Shown piece by piece: positions 12,586 to 25,675 of a stretch of DNA of 64,000 bases (the first letter of the stretch is position 1; every line of letters starts with the position of its first letter). Location of the stretch: positions 52,440 through 116,439 of the forward strand of contig JADHZB010002101.1 in NCBI GenBank assembly GCA_015657535.1. Direction: 5' to 3'. Under the pieces are notes generated by a model that saw nothing but the letters and a program-made list of their open reading frames with translations, did not search any database and had not been told where the DNA came from. This DNA is from Nephromyces sp. MM_2019. Taxonomy: Eukaryota; Apicomplexa; Aconoidasida; Nephromycida. A program made the position numbers and the translations under genes.

Positions 12586-15003
12586 CTCTACAGCTTCATC
12601 CACAGCAGTTACCAAAAAATTATATCCCTCAGAAATCGCGAAGACTGGTGAGACTATTTTTGAAAACAGTGTCGTCAAGATTGAGAAACTCCTCGAACCT
12701 AGACTCAAGACGCTAAAAGCATTCAATCCAGGCAGTAGGTGCTCAAGGTCATGGAGAGCTTTCGGCAGGATACCTACTACCGCTCTCTTCTGAAAAAATT
12801 TGAATAGTTTAAGATACGCTCACAACTAACTTCGAAGAGAATATGAAATGACTCGCAAAGGACTTATCAAAAGGCAGTAACTGTCCACGTGGTGCACAAC
12901 ATAGCATATGAAAATACGTGCCCTTGTCACTGAACATTAATTAGCCGAGATACCTTACAATCACATGAGCACATAATCCAAGATGCCGAAGCAAAGCATA
13001 CCTCAGATGTCGAGCTCGATTCTACCGCGGCGCGGTTAACTTCCCTGAAGGTTCCAGAAATCGAAGCTCCTCTTCTGCAAAGAATACGTTCATAATTGTA
13101 GACTAAATATGATGAGTTGACAACACGCGACGACAATTCCTCAACAGAAGAGAGTGTAAAAACCGAGAGAGCAACGTATTTAAACGGCAGAATTACTGCA
13201 AACTTTCGCCTTGTATGCAGCATTTACACATAATGCAGTAATAGTCATACAGGAACGCACCAGTAGCATTATAAACGCACTTCATAGTACCCATACCGTT
13301 CATCCAAGCCCAGACTGTCCCTATGCGTTGTATCTTCGAACAGCGGCTTGTAAGGAAAACCAGGATTGTTTATTATGCCTACGTCTTCCGATACACTGGG
13401 GGTAGGATGGAGGTTGCCGTGCATCAACAAAATTGGTACCGGCGTTTGGTTTAATTCTTGGGGCGGTTCAACCAGATAGTCACCAGGATTGAGGCAATCT
13501 GCACGTTCCACACATACGAAGATTACAGTAGTTCAGGCAAACAACTGGGGGAGAAACCACAGCACCTAGCAGGAAGCACCACAAACACGACAAATGCAGG
13601 AGTACTGAAGAGCACTATCTTTCCTTGTTTGCACGGGACTTTATAAGCAAGGGAAGATGCGGTACATACCGAATCGCAGTTAAACTTTACGGTTTACGGA
13701 GCATGAAAATGGTTAAAGGTATTGTGACCAGCAAGCGGAATTCCGGTTTTCGAATACCTCATGTGGCAAGCTTTCGGTAGGTGATGTAACGTGGGAGTCC
13801 GTTGCACCTCTGCCAGTATCTTGAGCGTGCTTGCTACTCAGTGCGGTGAGGGAGCTTTCAAGAATACTGGCTGACTGTGCTCATCCCGATTTGCGTTCGA
13901 TCAGAGGCAGCCGACACGTGGTAAGGGTGTAAACACTGCCGTAAGTGCATAACGGGCAGCTTACCGCATAGCTCTTCGGAAGAGAGAGAAGATTGGTCGG
14001 AGCCTTGGGCCCCGCCGGAGGTGGCGACACCGCTACGACTCAACGTGTGTGCATCACCAGAAGCACACCTTCGGTCAGCTACACGTGGCAAACGCGCTAT
14101 CGAATTATCCCATATTATCCCTTAACGTAGCGCGGGCATAGATGCGATACTGGCAGCATGCCCTCATAACCGCCGCAAGGACAAGGTTGAAACTGTCTAT
14201 GATCCAGCTCTGTAGCCGTCGCAGGGGTACTCTAATAGCCCTCTTGTTGGCTCGTGGGAGTGACACAAAGCCCTGTAGCCCTCTCTACGTCTCCCACATT
14301 ACCATCGGCATAGCCTGGTTACGCTTGGCGCGCGCTCTAGTGTGATCTTAATCCTTCCGTAAACGCCCCGTTATACTGCGATTACTTCCACATGGCACAC
14401 CAAGCTATACTGCAATAGCCGCCACAGCTTCTCGTGCCAGCGATGCTTGCCCCGGTGCATCTAACCGCTCTCGTAAAAGCTACCCTAAGATTTCTGCACT
14501 GCATGGAATATCGCATGCACTTAACCACTTGCTTGCAATAGCGAATGAATGGAGGTGGCGACACAACCATAGCTTGAAGGGGGAACCCTATGTGCTAGGA
14601 GTATAAATATTACATTGATGTCCTTACAGGGTCTCAAGCCTATGCAGCCGGGCGGTACTATAAGGCGCCAAGCACCCGACGTAGCAATGCCTACTCATCA
14701 TATTTTGGGCCTCGTGGTTTACTTGCAAGTTCAAAATTAAATATAACAGGATGTAGTCGTGACATTAAAACATGGTGGTTGCAGTTTATTTCATGGCTGC
14801 GAGTGTTTACAACGGGTCTCCAATCACCACTAATGCGATAAGACATGCAGTGTGCCAAAGTCGTTGATTTAGGCGAGAAAACAAAGCCTTATTCTGGAAA
14901 AGTAAGGCAGCGTGTAGCAGTGCACGATGGTGCTACTGCAGGGCAGTGCCAACGGTTCCCGTCAGCTCCAGAACGGAAGAAATTCCAAAAGAGCTTGAAA
15001 TCG

Positions 15004-15086
15004 TTTAGGAGCAGTGAATTTCTCTGCATAGCCTTTAGTAGCAGTGAATTTATTTGCATAGCCTTTAGTAGCCCTGAATTTATGCG
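15004..15086. repeat. 30-bp tandem repeat, 2.8 copies
   Basis: The unit begins TTTAG(G/T)AGCAGTGAATTT and is followed by an imperfect TGCATAGCC. Copies start at 15004, 15034 and 15064, and the third is partial. The unit is a multiple of three and lies in a 121-codon open frame, giving repeated SSEFxCIAF peptides, but no other evidence supports a protein there. Confidence 0.85.
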
Positions 15087-15210
15087 AATCAACACACCTC
15101 CCCTTACACATGTCATTGGGTGGCGACTCTATTCCCAGAAGCTCACGCATGAGTATGGGAAGTTAGGGTATAGAGGTGACGCAATAAATCAACTAGCGTC
15201 ATGGAGATAG

Positions 15211-15270
15211 GGCATGCAACTCCGTATCGCGTTTCGGGGCTAGTTTATGCACAATACGGAGTTGCATGCC
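15211..15270. repeat. Perfect 17-bp inverted repeat
   Basis: The left arm GGCATGCAACTCCGTAT (15211-15227) is exactly complementary to the right arm ATACGGAGTTGCATGCC (15254-15270), with a 26-base spacer. As RNA it would form a strong hairpin. It does not flank an ORF, and no second copy was noticed in the window. Its function is unknown. Confidence 0.9.
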
Positions 15271-16361
15271 GATGCAGCTCCTGAACGTACAAACCGACCC
15301 AGCTCCACGCGTGCGCCCTGTAAGGCACCTAGCAGGGTGGTGCTAATATGTAAGTTCTATAGTTGAACATACAAGGATACCGTCGTCCTACGACGCTAGC
15401 ACGCTGACCCTGGTCTCCTGCCGTTACTTAAAGGGGTAAACTCGTATCGGCACGGCACTTTAGTGAAATGGGAATGAAGGCTTTTCAGTTTGCGCTCGCT
15501 TACTCTCACGAAAACGTGCATTGTTATTTTGAAGGTCCTACCCAGGTACTCCACAGGGGATGTCACGCATGCACGTGACCAATTAAAATTAGTGAAGCAG
15601 AACTTTCACGTGTTATCGGCGTAGTACACAGTGGTGTACCTGTCACATCGTAATTGTAATTTTGAAACACTTACCGATAGCATACTTGAGAGTAATTAGT
15701 GGCAGCCTGGAATCCAATATAAAGCACGCATTATCACTGTTTGAACAGGCTAGGGGACAAAACACGGACAAGCATAGGCAGCAAGCCTTTGTATTGCACC
15801 ATCAAGGGCTCTTTATGCAAGACGAGGAATGTAAGCTGGGCCTCGCTCCCATGGTGTCTAGTTGCGAAGATGTCTCAGACTGGGGATTATTCCAGCGTTA
15901 ATTTCTTAAAAAATTTCATTAATATCTACCCCCCAAGTTTCGCGAATGACGATTAACCAATGCCAGAACTTAAAAATTCTCGTCACAAGCCTCTAAGTAA
16001 AATTGAATCTGCAAAAGCTGATTGCACCAGCTTCGCCAAAAATTATTGCCTATTTCAAAGACACAGGAAGAAGCGTAACTGCAAGGATGCACGAGTTTCT
16101 GCTATCCTGAAGCTAACTTAACTATGCCATACGCTAGCACATCCTCGGCGTGGGGTGATTTCAAAAAATCTACCTATGAAAATTAACAAATTAATTTTCA
16201 ACCTCGAAACAATGCAGCACTTTATAAACCTTACATACTTATAGAATCACGCAGAAATCAAAGGCGAAGGTCATTAAAAAATGACACTACGTCCACTTTT
16301 CGTATACACAAAAGCTAATAGCTCAAGGAGGAGCCGCTCAAATCGTACCTTGAGCGTTTAT

Positions 16362-19300
16362 CTACTCTTTTCGCCAGTAATCCGGAGAGTTTTGTGTCTC
16401 AGATTGAGAGATTCTGGGAGGGAGGTTGCGCACCTTATAGAGCAAGATATCTGCTTTAGGTTTTAAAGACTGCAATACCTGCTTGATATATGCCAGCAAA
16501 GCGTTTTTAATTCTTTCTGGATAATAGGGTGGTGGAGGAGATACCTGAAAATCCATAGGACGTAACGCCTTTTAGCATAAAAGATCTCAGTCTGCGAGAA
16601 AAAATGTCTGCCTTACCTGAGACTGTGACAAGACTTCATTCAGCTCATCCAATTGCCTTAACGACATTTCTACAGTATCGTTATAACGTAATATAGCGGA
16701 GAAAAAATCATTTGGAAGCTGCAAGAAAACAATCTCTCATTTTCATCACCTATTTCAAATATCAACCTTACTTTCGATGAGTTAAATCCCATTATAAAAA
16801 ACTGCACATTTTCAAACGAAAGGTATAAGGTACCTGAGAGGTAGGGACGTCACTTATAACTCGCATCAATCCCTCCAATTGGGCTATTGAGGAGCAGAGT
16901 TTATTGTTCAACTCAGAGGCTTTGCCACAAAAGGAAATAATACTCATTCCTTCACTTGGCTCCTCGGACCCGTAAAGCCATTCAAGGCCCTAAAAAATGA
17001 ATCTTTAAAGTATAAGAAACAAATCGAGTATCGCCAATACCTAGAAAGGCACAGTACCTTGAAATACGCTCCGCAGTCATTGCAGCACCCAAATACGACA
17101 GTTCCCTTAGATTCTGACGAAAAAAAATGTTCGGTTAGTCACGAGCTATCCTCAACATTTCACTAAAAAATTTCACTCACTTTCAACAAATTTCAGGATC
17201 ACTTGGCACCTCTGGCATATCTTAAAGTGACAAATTTCGCTGCAAAGCACACATAAAAACATTAGACGGGTAATCTTTAACCTTATCAAATATCCATTGC
17301 CGTGCTCACCAGACACGTATAGGTTTCTTTGATCCATATAGTTTCTTGTGACAACAGGAACATTCCAGGGAATGAGAGCCTTCTGGAGCCTTTATCTTCA
17401 AAAGACTAGCGACTCCCTTAAAGTCTGTTATATTACAGTAGCCAAGTACGAAACAGCAAATTATGTAAGTTATATCACCAGGTGTAAAACCGACAAAAAT
17501 TATGACTTCTCACGTTGCTTCAAAATTATTCCATTAAGTAAAGCTAGACTTCAAAAATACTCGGAATAGTAGCGTAATTAAACAAATAAAATCGAAATTA
17601 GCGTTGAAGTCGAAGATATTATCCAAAAATGTTATCCCTAGAGCAGCAAAACACATGTTCAACCAGCTAGTGTAATTACAGCATCCTTACAGGGAAACGT
17701 TGACTGCCACTCAAAAATTCTGCCATGAACAAATTTTGACCATGGGCACTAGCCAAGTTCAGCATACATGGTTACTGAGTCAGCAGTATCGCTACGCCAC
17801 CAAACATATCAGCGAGCCTTTCAACGTAGAAAATTAACACACAACTCTCCAGGTAGCTTAACTGCATATAATCACCAAAAAATATAACAAATACTACGTA
17901 GGCTATCACTAAATATCTTGGAATGTTTGCTAATTCATCCAGCCATTGTCTCCTCACGACAGTGGCAATACCAAAAATAGGCCAATTATATTTCTATTGA
18001 AACGAAGCAAAAAAAGTAGCTAACAGCATTTCTAAACATAACTATGAAAATCATCGTGGAAAAAGAGCTGATAGGCAGCATAACATATTAATTTTCTGCA
18101 GTCAAAGAACGAAGTGACCTACTATATATTTAACATATAGGCTACTTCCCAGCATGCTCATAAAACTACAAACACGTACCGTATGGTAAATATTTAGTTC
18201 AAGTAACAAGGCAAGATGTACTTCTTACTTTGAACTATATATCATCGCAGGCGCTGATTATAAACATTATAGAGCAAGCAAGATTGCAATGCATTACAAT
18301 TGCAGCAGAAAGGGCATTCAGTGCAAAACAAGTAGATCCCAACTTTGAGCCGGAGTAGAATAGAAGATAGCATGGGTATATGAAAACGCTGGTCATATGT
18401 TCTTGCTATCCCGAAGTCTTGTCGCATCCAAAAAAAATTGGTAAAAAGTATCACTCCATCTATCCAGAGGTAATATTGAATCGTAGGCACTTGCTAGCTA
18501 TAGCAACTGCCTAACGAATTTTTTAAAATTCATCTAAACGATTATTCTCTCTAAAAAATTGGTAGCAGATAAAGCTGGCCTAACACCGTGCTAAGAAAAG
18601 CCCTCTAAATTATGCACAATCTTTATCATGTTATAAATTTCAGTACAGTGCTATATTCTGCGCCACCAGAGTAACGATTTTTCATTCCAGGGTTAAAGCA
18701 GCACAAGTAAAATTATCTTCTCTAAATATTTGAGACTTCACGCTAGCGTAGAAGAACTTTAATACTGAAACGGTGTAAACAAAAGGATATTTTCCGTGAC
18801 CATGCTCACTCTTTATTGTCAAAGCATTATGATTTGCACGAAGTAACGAGTGGAAGTGCAGGTACTCAACTTTTATATAAAAAAACATGATAATAATGAG
18901 CGGGAGTTTGCACCAATATGAAACCCTAGGTAAAGTCACGTTGAAATAGCGCTACCTAATAGCCCAAAAAGGTACATCATAGGCACAGTAAAAAGGTGCA
19001 GATAAATGTGTCAGTTTTGACACTTTTCACAGGAAAGAAAAGCTATTAAAATATCGGTTAAGTCAAATAATACTTAACACAAAATATAACAAGCACGTCA
19101 AGCTTCTCATTAAAAAATTGTAAAACCAGTTCAAAATATACCAAATATATGCTCAAAACATATCAGAAAAAAGATATAGTAACAGAGGAGCTAAGCTATA
19201 CATAAAACTTGTCCACCCCACAAAAATAGAAAACCCGTAAGAATCCCAGATAAGCATGTGCCCTATCCTGCTTAAGCTTTACCATGGATGATGCCCCTTT

Positions 19301-19696
19301 GCAGAAGCCTTATTATCCTTAAAAAAGTGAAAAGACTCAAAATGGAAAATGCGAAAGAATTCACCTGAGCCAAACACATGCATACATGTGGCAACAAGGA
19401 TGAGCAAGAACTTAGTAATCTAAATTACAGAATACAGTCAAATCTGAAAGAAGGGGTTGATATCCCCGGCCTTGCATCAAGCACATGCGCATTATCCACT
19501 CACCTTCAGCCATATATGAGCGCCTCAACCACTGCTTACGAGGTGTTCCCTCCTCCTGATAAATGCTGTGTTTTTCAAAAAAGAGCGCAGTAAGATCTCT
19601 GAGGCATCCTAGCGATGAGGGAATCATCAGGCACGCCCTATAGACAAACTCTATGACATATGTAAAGATATTTATGGATGACCGCAATTTAACCAT
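16362..19696 (-). CDS. FYVE-type zinc-finger protein
   Basis: Six exons (17310-17424, 17181-17239, 17058-17113, 16834-16989, 16617-16718, 16362-16544) join in phase and end at a TAG. They carry eight cysteines in four pairs: CSCC, then 13 residues, CEIC, four residues, CQRC, about 17 residues, CCNDC. This is the spacing of FYVE/Rabphilin zinc fingers, which bind phosphatidylinositol-3-phosphate or Rab proteins on endosomes. The basic RHHC core of true lipid-binding FYVE domains is absent, so lipid binding is doubtful. A helical C-terminus follows (MSLRQLDELNEVLSQSQ, then PPPPYYPERI). The 5' exon (ATG at 19696, donor at 19504) is phase-compatible and gives 287 residues in all, but it requires a 1.9 kb or longer intron and is tentative. 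A phase-compatible hydrophobic exon at 20250-20340 could instead precede it. Confidence 0.6.
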
Positions 19697-21507
19697 AAAA
19701 TTGGCACTATTGATAGCGTCTAACCATCACCCTGCATCATGGCTTACCAGGAGTCAGAAACAACGTTTTAATTTTCAACTTCTTAAGTTCAATTAACTCC
19801 AAGACACAGGGGGAGCAAAAATGCAAGCAGCAGCAGGCGAGTTTTATGTGTCCTATGGGAACATGTATTAGCATTTTTTATTCGTTAGCATCGAGGGTCC
19901 TCACAAAAGGTACAAAAGTTCACCTTCTCATATGTAACAGGTCACTTGACAGGAAAGCTTCAGGCATTAAATCATAAAAAAAATATGTGCCGCAATACAA
20001 CGCATATTTCTGCCTTAGTATGGAGCCTCACATGAAGAGCGAAAAAAGTGCATGGACAGCAAGGTTTGGCAAAGAAAAGGATTGTGGTGGGCAATTAAGG
20101 AGTATTAGTTACGCTTGAATTATAGCCTTGCTGTGACTGCATAACTTGTAGGAGATCTAACTGAAAGTGATACGGCGTAACATTCTACCCATTGGCAATG
20201 CAACTGTTGAGGGCATTTAGCACCGCCAAAGGTGTTCCGCTTACTCTGGAACACAGCATTAGCATATATAGTTCGAGCAGAGTACCCCGAGACTAGGTGT
20301 AGCACGAGGATATAGCAGAGCCTCCAGAGAAAGAATCTCAAATACGCCCTGTCACCTTATTAACAAAGCCTGGTATCAAATAAACATGTAGTTCACATTT
20401 CGACTAATTTTAAAAATCTCTTCCTTCAGTCCGCTGAGTTTTAATATGAAAAATCTCAACTTGCGATTTTTCATAATTATCCTGTGGCATTGTTCCCACG
20501 ATGGCCACGGAACCAAGGGGCCTTTCAGTGGGGTGGTGTATGTAATCAGGTGCCCGTTTGAATTTGCCCACTGTATTTTTCACTACGCTGCAGCGCCAAA
20601 TTCGCCCACGTTGCCCATCCCGGACATGAGCTTTCATGCTTACCTTTATCCAGTTTAGGCGAATTTATGGCGTCAGTGAAATGCGAATAATCGCAATCAA
20701 GGCTCAATTCACTTATAGTGCCTTTAGCTATCCAACTAGGGCAGCTGCTTTTCCCCCATCTCAGCAATAAACTTGGCATGCTCGACGACATATTTCGAAT
20801 AATATATAACCCCAAATTTTTTCCAAATTTCGAGTAAATTTATGGATATTCATATATTTTGTGTTTGAGATACGCAGATCTAGAGGCAGAGAATACTATC
20901 CAGTTTGGCAAAGCACCTTTCCTTCTCATATTGCCAGCTGAACAGTATATGCCAAGCATTGCTTTGCCGAGCACTGGAAACTTTATATATACTATGAGAA
21001 CTAGCTTTTATGCTCGGAAAAGCGTTGTGAATGTATAAGCATTTTTTAGCTTGCGAAAGTTACCTTCGGCAAAATGGAAGGCTAAATATTTTAGCCTACA
21101 TTCACGGCAGGATATGCGCCCCCGTGGTTGATAACGAATAAATAGGTCATGTACGCCACGCCACATCCACTTAGAATCTTACTTTAGACCCTTGTGTACA
21201 AGAGGCTAAACAAGCGTGGGTGCAGATCTTGTGCATTCACTGAATACGTATCTTATATTAAGTACTCACCTAAAACATTACTCGCTCATGCAAATCTAAA
21301 TCTAATAAGACCAAGGGGAATAGCACGAATTGCTGCTGCATGAGGACCCTGTCATCTCGTTATTTATAATCATGTCTGTACAATAATTCTCAAGCCAGCA
21401 TGCTGCTGTTTGTAATGAATCAGTACTCGGTCGAAAGTGCGACCATAGTTTACTCAACTGGAGTAACATTGTAGATACGCCTGTTGTCTTGAGTAACTCC
21501 AAATTTA
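19697..21507. other. Region with unresolved exon-like pieces
   Basis: On the minus strand, an ATG at 20791 opens a frame of 81 codons (reading SSSMPSLLLRWGK, later SSCPGWATWANLALQ) that may be interrupted by a GTAAGC donor. A separate exon-like piece at about 20250-20340 ends at a good GTAAGC donor and reads LCYILVLHLVSGYSARTIYA, which resembles a signal or membrane segment. A further minus-strand frame at 20410-20600 reads PTERPLGSVAIVGTMPQDNY. I could not join these in phase, and no family is recognised. Confidence 0.3.
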
Positions 21508-24500
21508 TTAAAAACTCAATGATGATCCTCGGGAGGAATTAACTTTAGATATAAATACCGGAAGTGTCAAAGTTTTCAAATCGAATCCCGAGTTATCTCG
21601 ATGAATACACGCAGCCGCAATAGCTTTAGATATGCTCGATGATTCATTAGTTTTGAGTAGTTTTACAGTAGTCGGTGCCTCTAGTAGAACCACTTTTACC
21701 GGAATTGGACCCTCATTCGGCAGCACGGTGATATCGCCATCCACTTGCTGCATGCAAGAAAAAGCTCCTTGAACACTTTAAGCCTCGAATTATACAGAAA
21801 GGGTAGATATTACTACGTGCGCTAGTACTTGTGTGCAACATGGTATTAGCCATCATATAAGAGAGTACAGTTTCACAACCGTTTACAGCAATCAATAAGG
21901 CAAGCACCAGTTATAATTACCTTCGCTGCTTTAACGTAGGTGCACCAACCGCGGAAATACATATTTTCATCGCTTTGACAATTTCTTATTAATTCTGATT
22001 TTCCTCCATTCTGTTTGTATTTGAATTCGGCCACAGGTTTTCGTGGCTTGAAGAAACAAAGGGCGCCGGGTATATTCTCTCTGAATGCAAAATATGCATC
22101 AATTATTAGGAGCATGTTAGAAGCATTCATTTTGTAGGGACGAATTCTCGTTTTAACCGGGTTACTAATTTTTTATTTTTGCGTACTTACTGCGAGAAAT
22201 ATTGATTGACACTTCGCTCTCTTACCTTGACCATACAATGAACAATGAGCCCTTGGAGGTAACATCAAATATCAGATAAGCGCCGTCCTGAGCCATTATC
22301 TCAGCACTATTGACTTCCTTATTTTATTCTTATAGCTTGATATATTAGCAAGGCAAAGTTGAAACTGGCTTAAGATGTGTACGAAGGCTTATAATAATTT
22401 TGATTATTTACGGTGGCTCTATGGGTATAATTTACGTGTACTATAAAGTATACGGATGATCTATCCTGATTCGAGAAGAGATAATGCTCACTTCATGTGC
22501 TCAGCATGGCAGCTTTGATTACCATGAAAATGGCACTACTAGCAGATAAAGTTAGACTTAAAAAACCAAAAGCTTGCTTTTCTCCCAACGAGTATAGTAG
22601 CCATGATAAATTTTATTTATGGCCTAGTACATTTTGTTTTTCAATATAAGGGAGTCATAGGCGTGACAAAATCCACGTTGAGTGAAATTGGTAAGCTAGA
22701 AACTAAAAGTTGTACGCCTTCGACGGGCACCTCTCGAAGTGTAGCTTCTAGTCAAGGCTGGTTCGCGACTAATCAAAAGTCCCCCGCAAAACTACATCCT
22801 AGAGCGACAATCTTGGCAACCCTAAAGCTCGTCATGCCCAATGTTATTTAACCGGTTGAGCGTGACTAAAACAACCGGAGTAACAGCTAGATGGCTATTT
22901 CACGCTATTCCTAGGTTGGGTACTGCAGAATCTGGTTTGCCCCCAACTCTCCCGAAACTATGATGCTGGGACATTGACATCTTTACAACACTTTTGAAAA
23001 TGCAGCACAACTAAGAGCTTATCGACATGCTTCACCGCTTGCGTATACTGTTTTCTTGAACATGAATAAGGGAGCTGGTAATCAAATGGAAGCCTTTAAA
23101 GGAACTGATGGCCCAGTAGGGGTTTAATTGGGCATGGCACAACGCAGAATCGTTCGCATAGCCATGCAGCAAGGATAGACCTGCCGGAAAACCTCGAATA
23201 GTATTACTGTATAATCTATTGTTACTACACTGCTGCGCCGTTACCACTAGCTAATGGAGTTTTCCAAAAAGGCACGTGACTTGCTATAGGCTGCACTGCC
23301 TCTAATCTACATGGTATGCAAGCAATTGCTCTCCTGTGTTGGGTTTGCACCAACCTTTTGCTTAAGTTCTGAGAGTGATTATTTGATGGCTTCGTCACAC
23401 CATGTAAGGTTCGCCACTCTTAAATGAAATTGACTAAAAACTAGGTAGAGTAAAATTTTTGGTGAGCCTTGGGTCGCCTCCTAAAACCCACGGTGTTGGC
23501 ACTTAATTCCTACACTAAGCATAATGAAGCAAGATTGTATGGAGTCCATGTTGCGAGGGTTGTAGCGTAGCGAGGCTTCTTACCATGAGATGTATCTCCT
23601 ACAATATGGACTAGCGATAAAAAAACATTTGGCACAAATAAACTTATCCAACGCTCATAGATGGCTGTAAAAAAAATGCATCGAAAGTGATGGCAGCTAC
23701 ACCCCGCAAAAGCATTTCAGCAACAATCAGCTATCAATATGTAAATTAGCTGCCTCTATAACTTTAAACGCACCATAGATACGTCTTTATATTTATATTA
23801 TAAAAAAATCTATGCATACAGACTTTCCCCACTTGCTCATTATTCCCAGTGCAGCATGTTCAGACAAAGTGATTTAAGCATATTGCTTGTATAATTCCTA
23901 CTTTATTAGTAACGGAAATTGCATGCGATTTTCCTAGGAATAGTGTCAATTCTAGCTGGTATGCTAATAGCATTTTTTTTCCAACCTGCATATTAACTTT
24001 TTCCTATTCGCACTTTCTTGGTTTTTGTTAGAAAGTACTCGAAAGCAAGCTAGAGTTCAAGCACTCCACATGTTTTTGACGTCTTGATCTGATGAATGGC
24101 ACCATATTTAAGTTTACAGTAGAATCATCGTGCACCCATTAATAGTTTCCAAAACAAGCAGTTACAACTTCGCTTAAAACAAATTCACAGTCCTTTAGGG
24201 AGCGAGGGAATAAAATACGGAATAGTTTTCGCTCTAATAAAACTCTGTTGAGCCTAAATCCTTTTTTTTCATTCCAAGGCGAAGATAAAAAAAGCAGTTT
24301 TGCTCATTATCCCCACTTCTTATAGATACCCACTCATATTCCAAAAGACTTCACGGAGCATACATATGCAAGCTTCTCAATGATTCTGGTTTAATTCTTG
24401 CCCCTGCGGCTTACTGACAATGATGCCAAAGCAGCGTGTTAGCCCCATGAAATACTGCTATAGAAAGCAAAACGGCGAAAATAGGCTGAACATATTTTAT

Positions 24501-24922
24501 GGCGTCTATTCTTAATTTAGACATAACGGCTCAACAAACTAAGGACATGTTGGAGTGCATATGAATTAACATTCTACAGTACCAGGTACACGGCCCATAG
24601 TTACAGCTTCTAACTCGCCGCCTGCCGTGATCTTATTGTGCGTGGGAATTCGAACTATGCACTTCACTATTAGCTCCCCTTCACACTGAAAGTGTTAACT
24701 TGACGGAGAAAAATCATAGAAGGATAATTACAACATATCAAGGTAGCATATTACATAAACCAGGAAGCATAAACCCATCGTGCAGTATTTGACCAATGAT
24801 AAATTACATATAAAGGATTTCTCACCGACGCAACGCCGCAAACCTTCACATGAATTGCATCGCTTTGAACCGAAAATGACTTGATGAAAGTTGCTAAATC
24901 GCACGCGAAAGACTAGTGGATG
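21508..24922 (-). CDS. Unresolved multi-exon gene, unknown function
   Basis: Three exons join cleanly at the 3' end: one ending at a GTAAGA donor near 22214 (AQDGAYLIFDVTSKGSLF), one from about 22171 to an AAG/GTAATT donor near 21921 (PGALCFFKPRKPVAEFKYK), and a last one from about 21750 to the stop at 21508 (VDGDITVLPNEGPIPVKVV). Further upstream, 24826-24922 (HPLVFRVRFSNFHQVIFGSK) and 24583-24678 (ELIVKCIVRIPTHNKITAGG) also join each other in phase. The two groups are not phase-compatible directly, so at least one exon between 22.3 and 24.6 kb is missing, or they are separate genes. The composition, rich in beta-branched residues, suggests beta-sandwich modules, but I do not recognise a family. 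Confidence 0.45.
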
Positions 24923-25675
24923 CTGCATCAAGTACAGTCAGATGTTTAGACGCGCCGATACCACGCTACGTGTCCTTCAGCAGCGAGCCATGGAATTGTA
25001 TCAAAGTACAGATATTACAACGAGTTGAATGTAAGGGATTCTAGGTATTAAACGAGTCACACAGTTACTACAAATACTCTTAAAATACGCAGCATCTTCA
25101 TAACCAAGTCAGTTATGAAACAAGGGTAATTAAGAATGACTGATACAAAGGTAACTTCAGAGGGAGTAAGTAGATACGCCAGAATTAACCTTGAACAACA
25201 TAGAGGGGTCTGCCTCGCAGCCTTTAAATGAAGGCAAGTAATGCTAGTGCCACATACGACCTATTTCGAGAACACCTGACCCGCCGGTTATGGTATGATA
25301 ACAAAGCCAAAGTTTCAGCCAACCAACAGGGTACACAAAATTAATCTATTGCTTCAACCCCCATCTTGCAAAGCATGTCACTTTCGATGTTAATAATGCA
25401 CAGCAAGATAGTCTGCATAAAGAAGCTGAGCCTGTGTATCATTAAGCGACATATCGAGATCCCTTCGCAACGCGGTGGTATCATAGTTTAAAGTAGCTGT
25501 AAAAACCCAACTGCTGATACGCAGACTGAATAGTTGAATATTATAGGATAAAGAGTATGGAAAAAAGGTTCGGGAGCTAAGTCAAAGTTTCTTTATTGCA
25601 ATATAACGCAACGCGCTCTTCCGTGCGCAGATTTTTAGTATGTATCATAAAGGTCTTTTCTTTCATGAAAATATT
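24923..25675. other. Short intergenic or intronic stretch
   Basis: It lies between the upstream exons of the unresolved 21.5-24.9 kb gene and the 3' end of the oocyst-wall-like gene. A minus-strand piece near 25000 (after ACCTAG, reading NPLHSTRCNICTLIQ) could be another exon, but its phase does not fit the next one. Otherwise nothing is recognised. Confidence 0.35.

Larger units (their letters stand above)
12586..16361. other. Gene-poor region with repeats
   Basis: This separates the allantoicase start from the 3' end of the FYVE gene. The 13.6-15.6 kb part is less AT-rich than the coding regions around it and contains many short overlapping ORFs on both strands without splice-site or motif support. 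It holds a 30-bp tandem repeat and a perfect 17-bp inverted repeat, listed separately. Nothing else is recognised. Confidence 0.5.

Noticed and set aside
14845..15210. 121-codon plus-strand ORF
   Set aside because: Its length comes from a 30-bp tandem repeat; there is no family, splice or upstream support.
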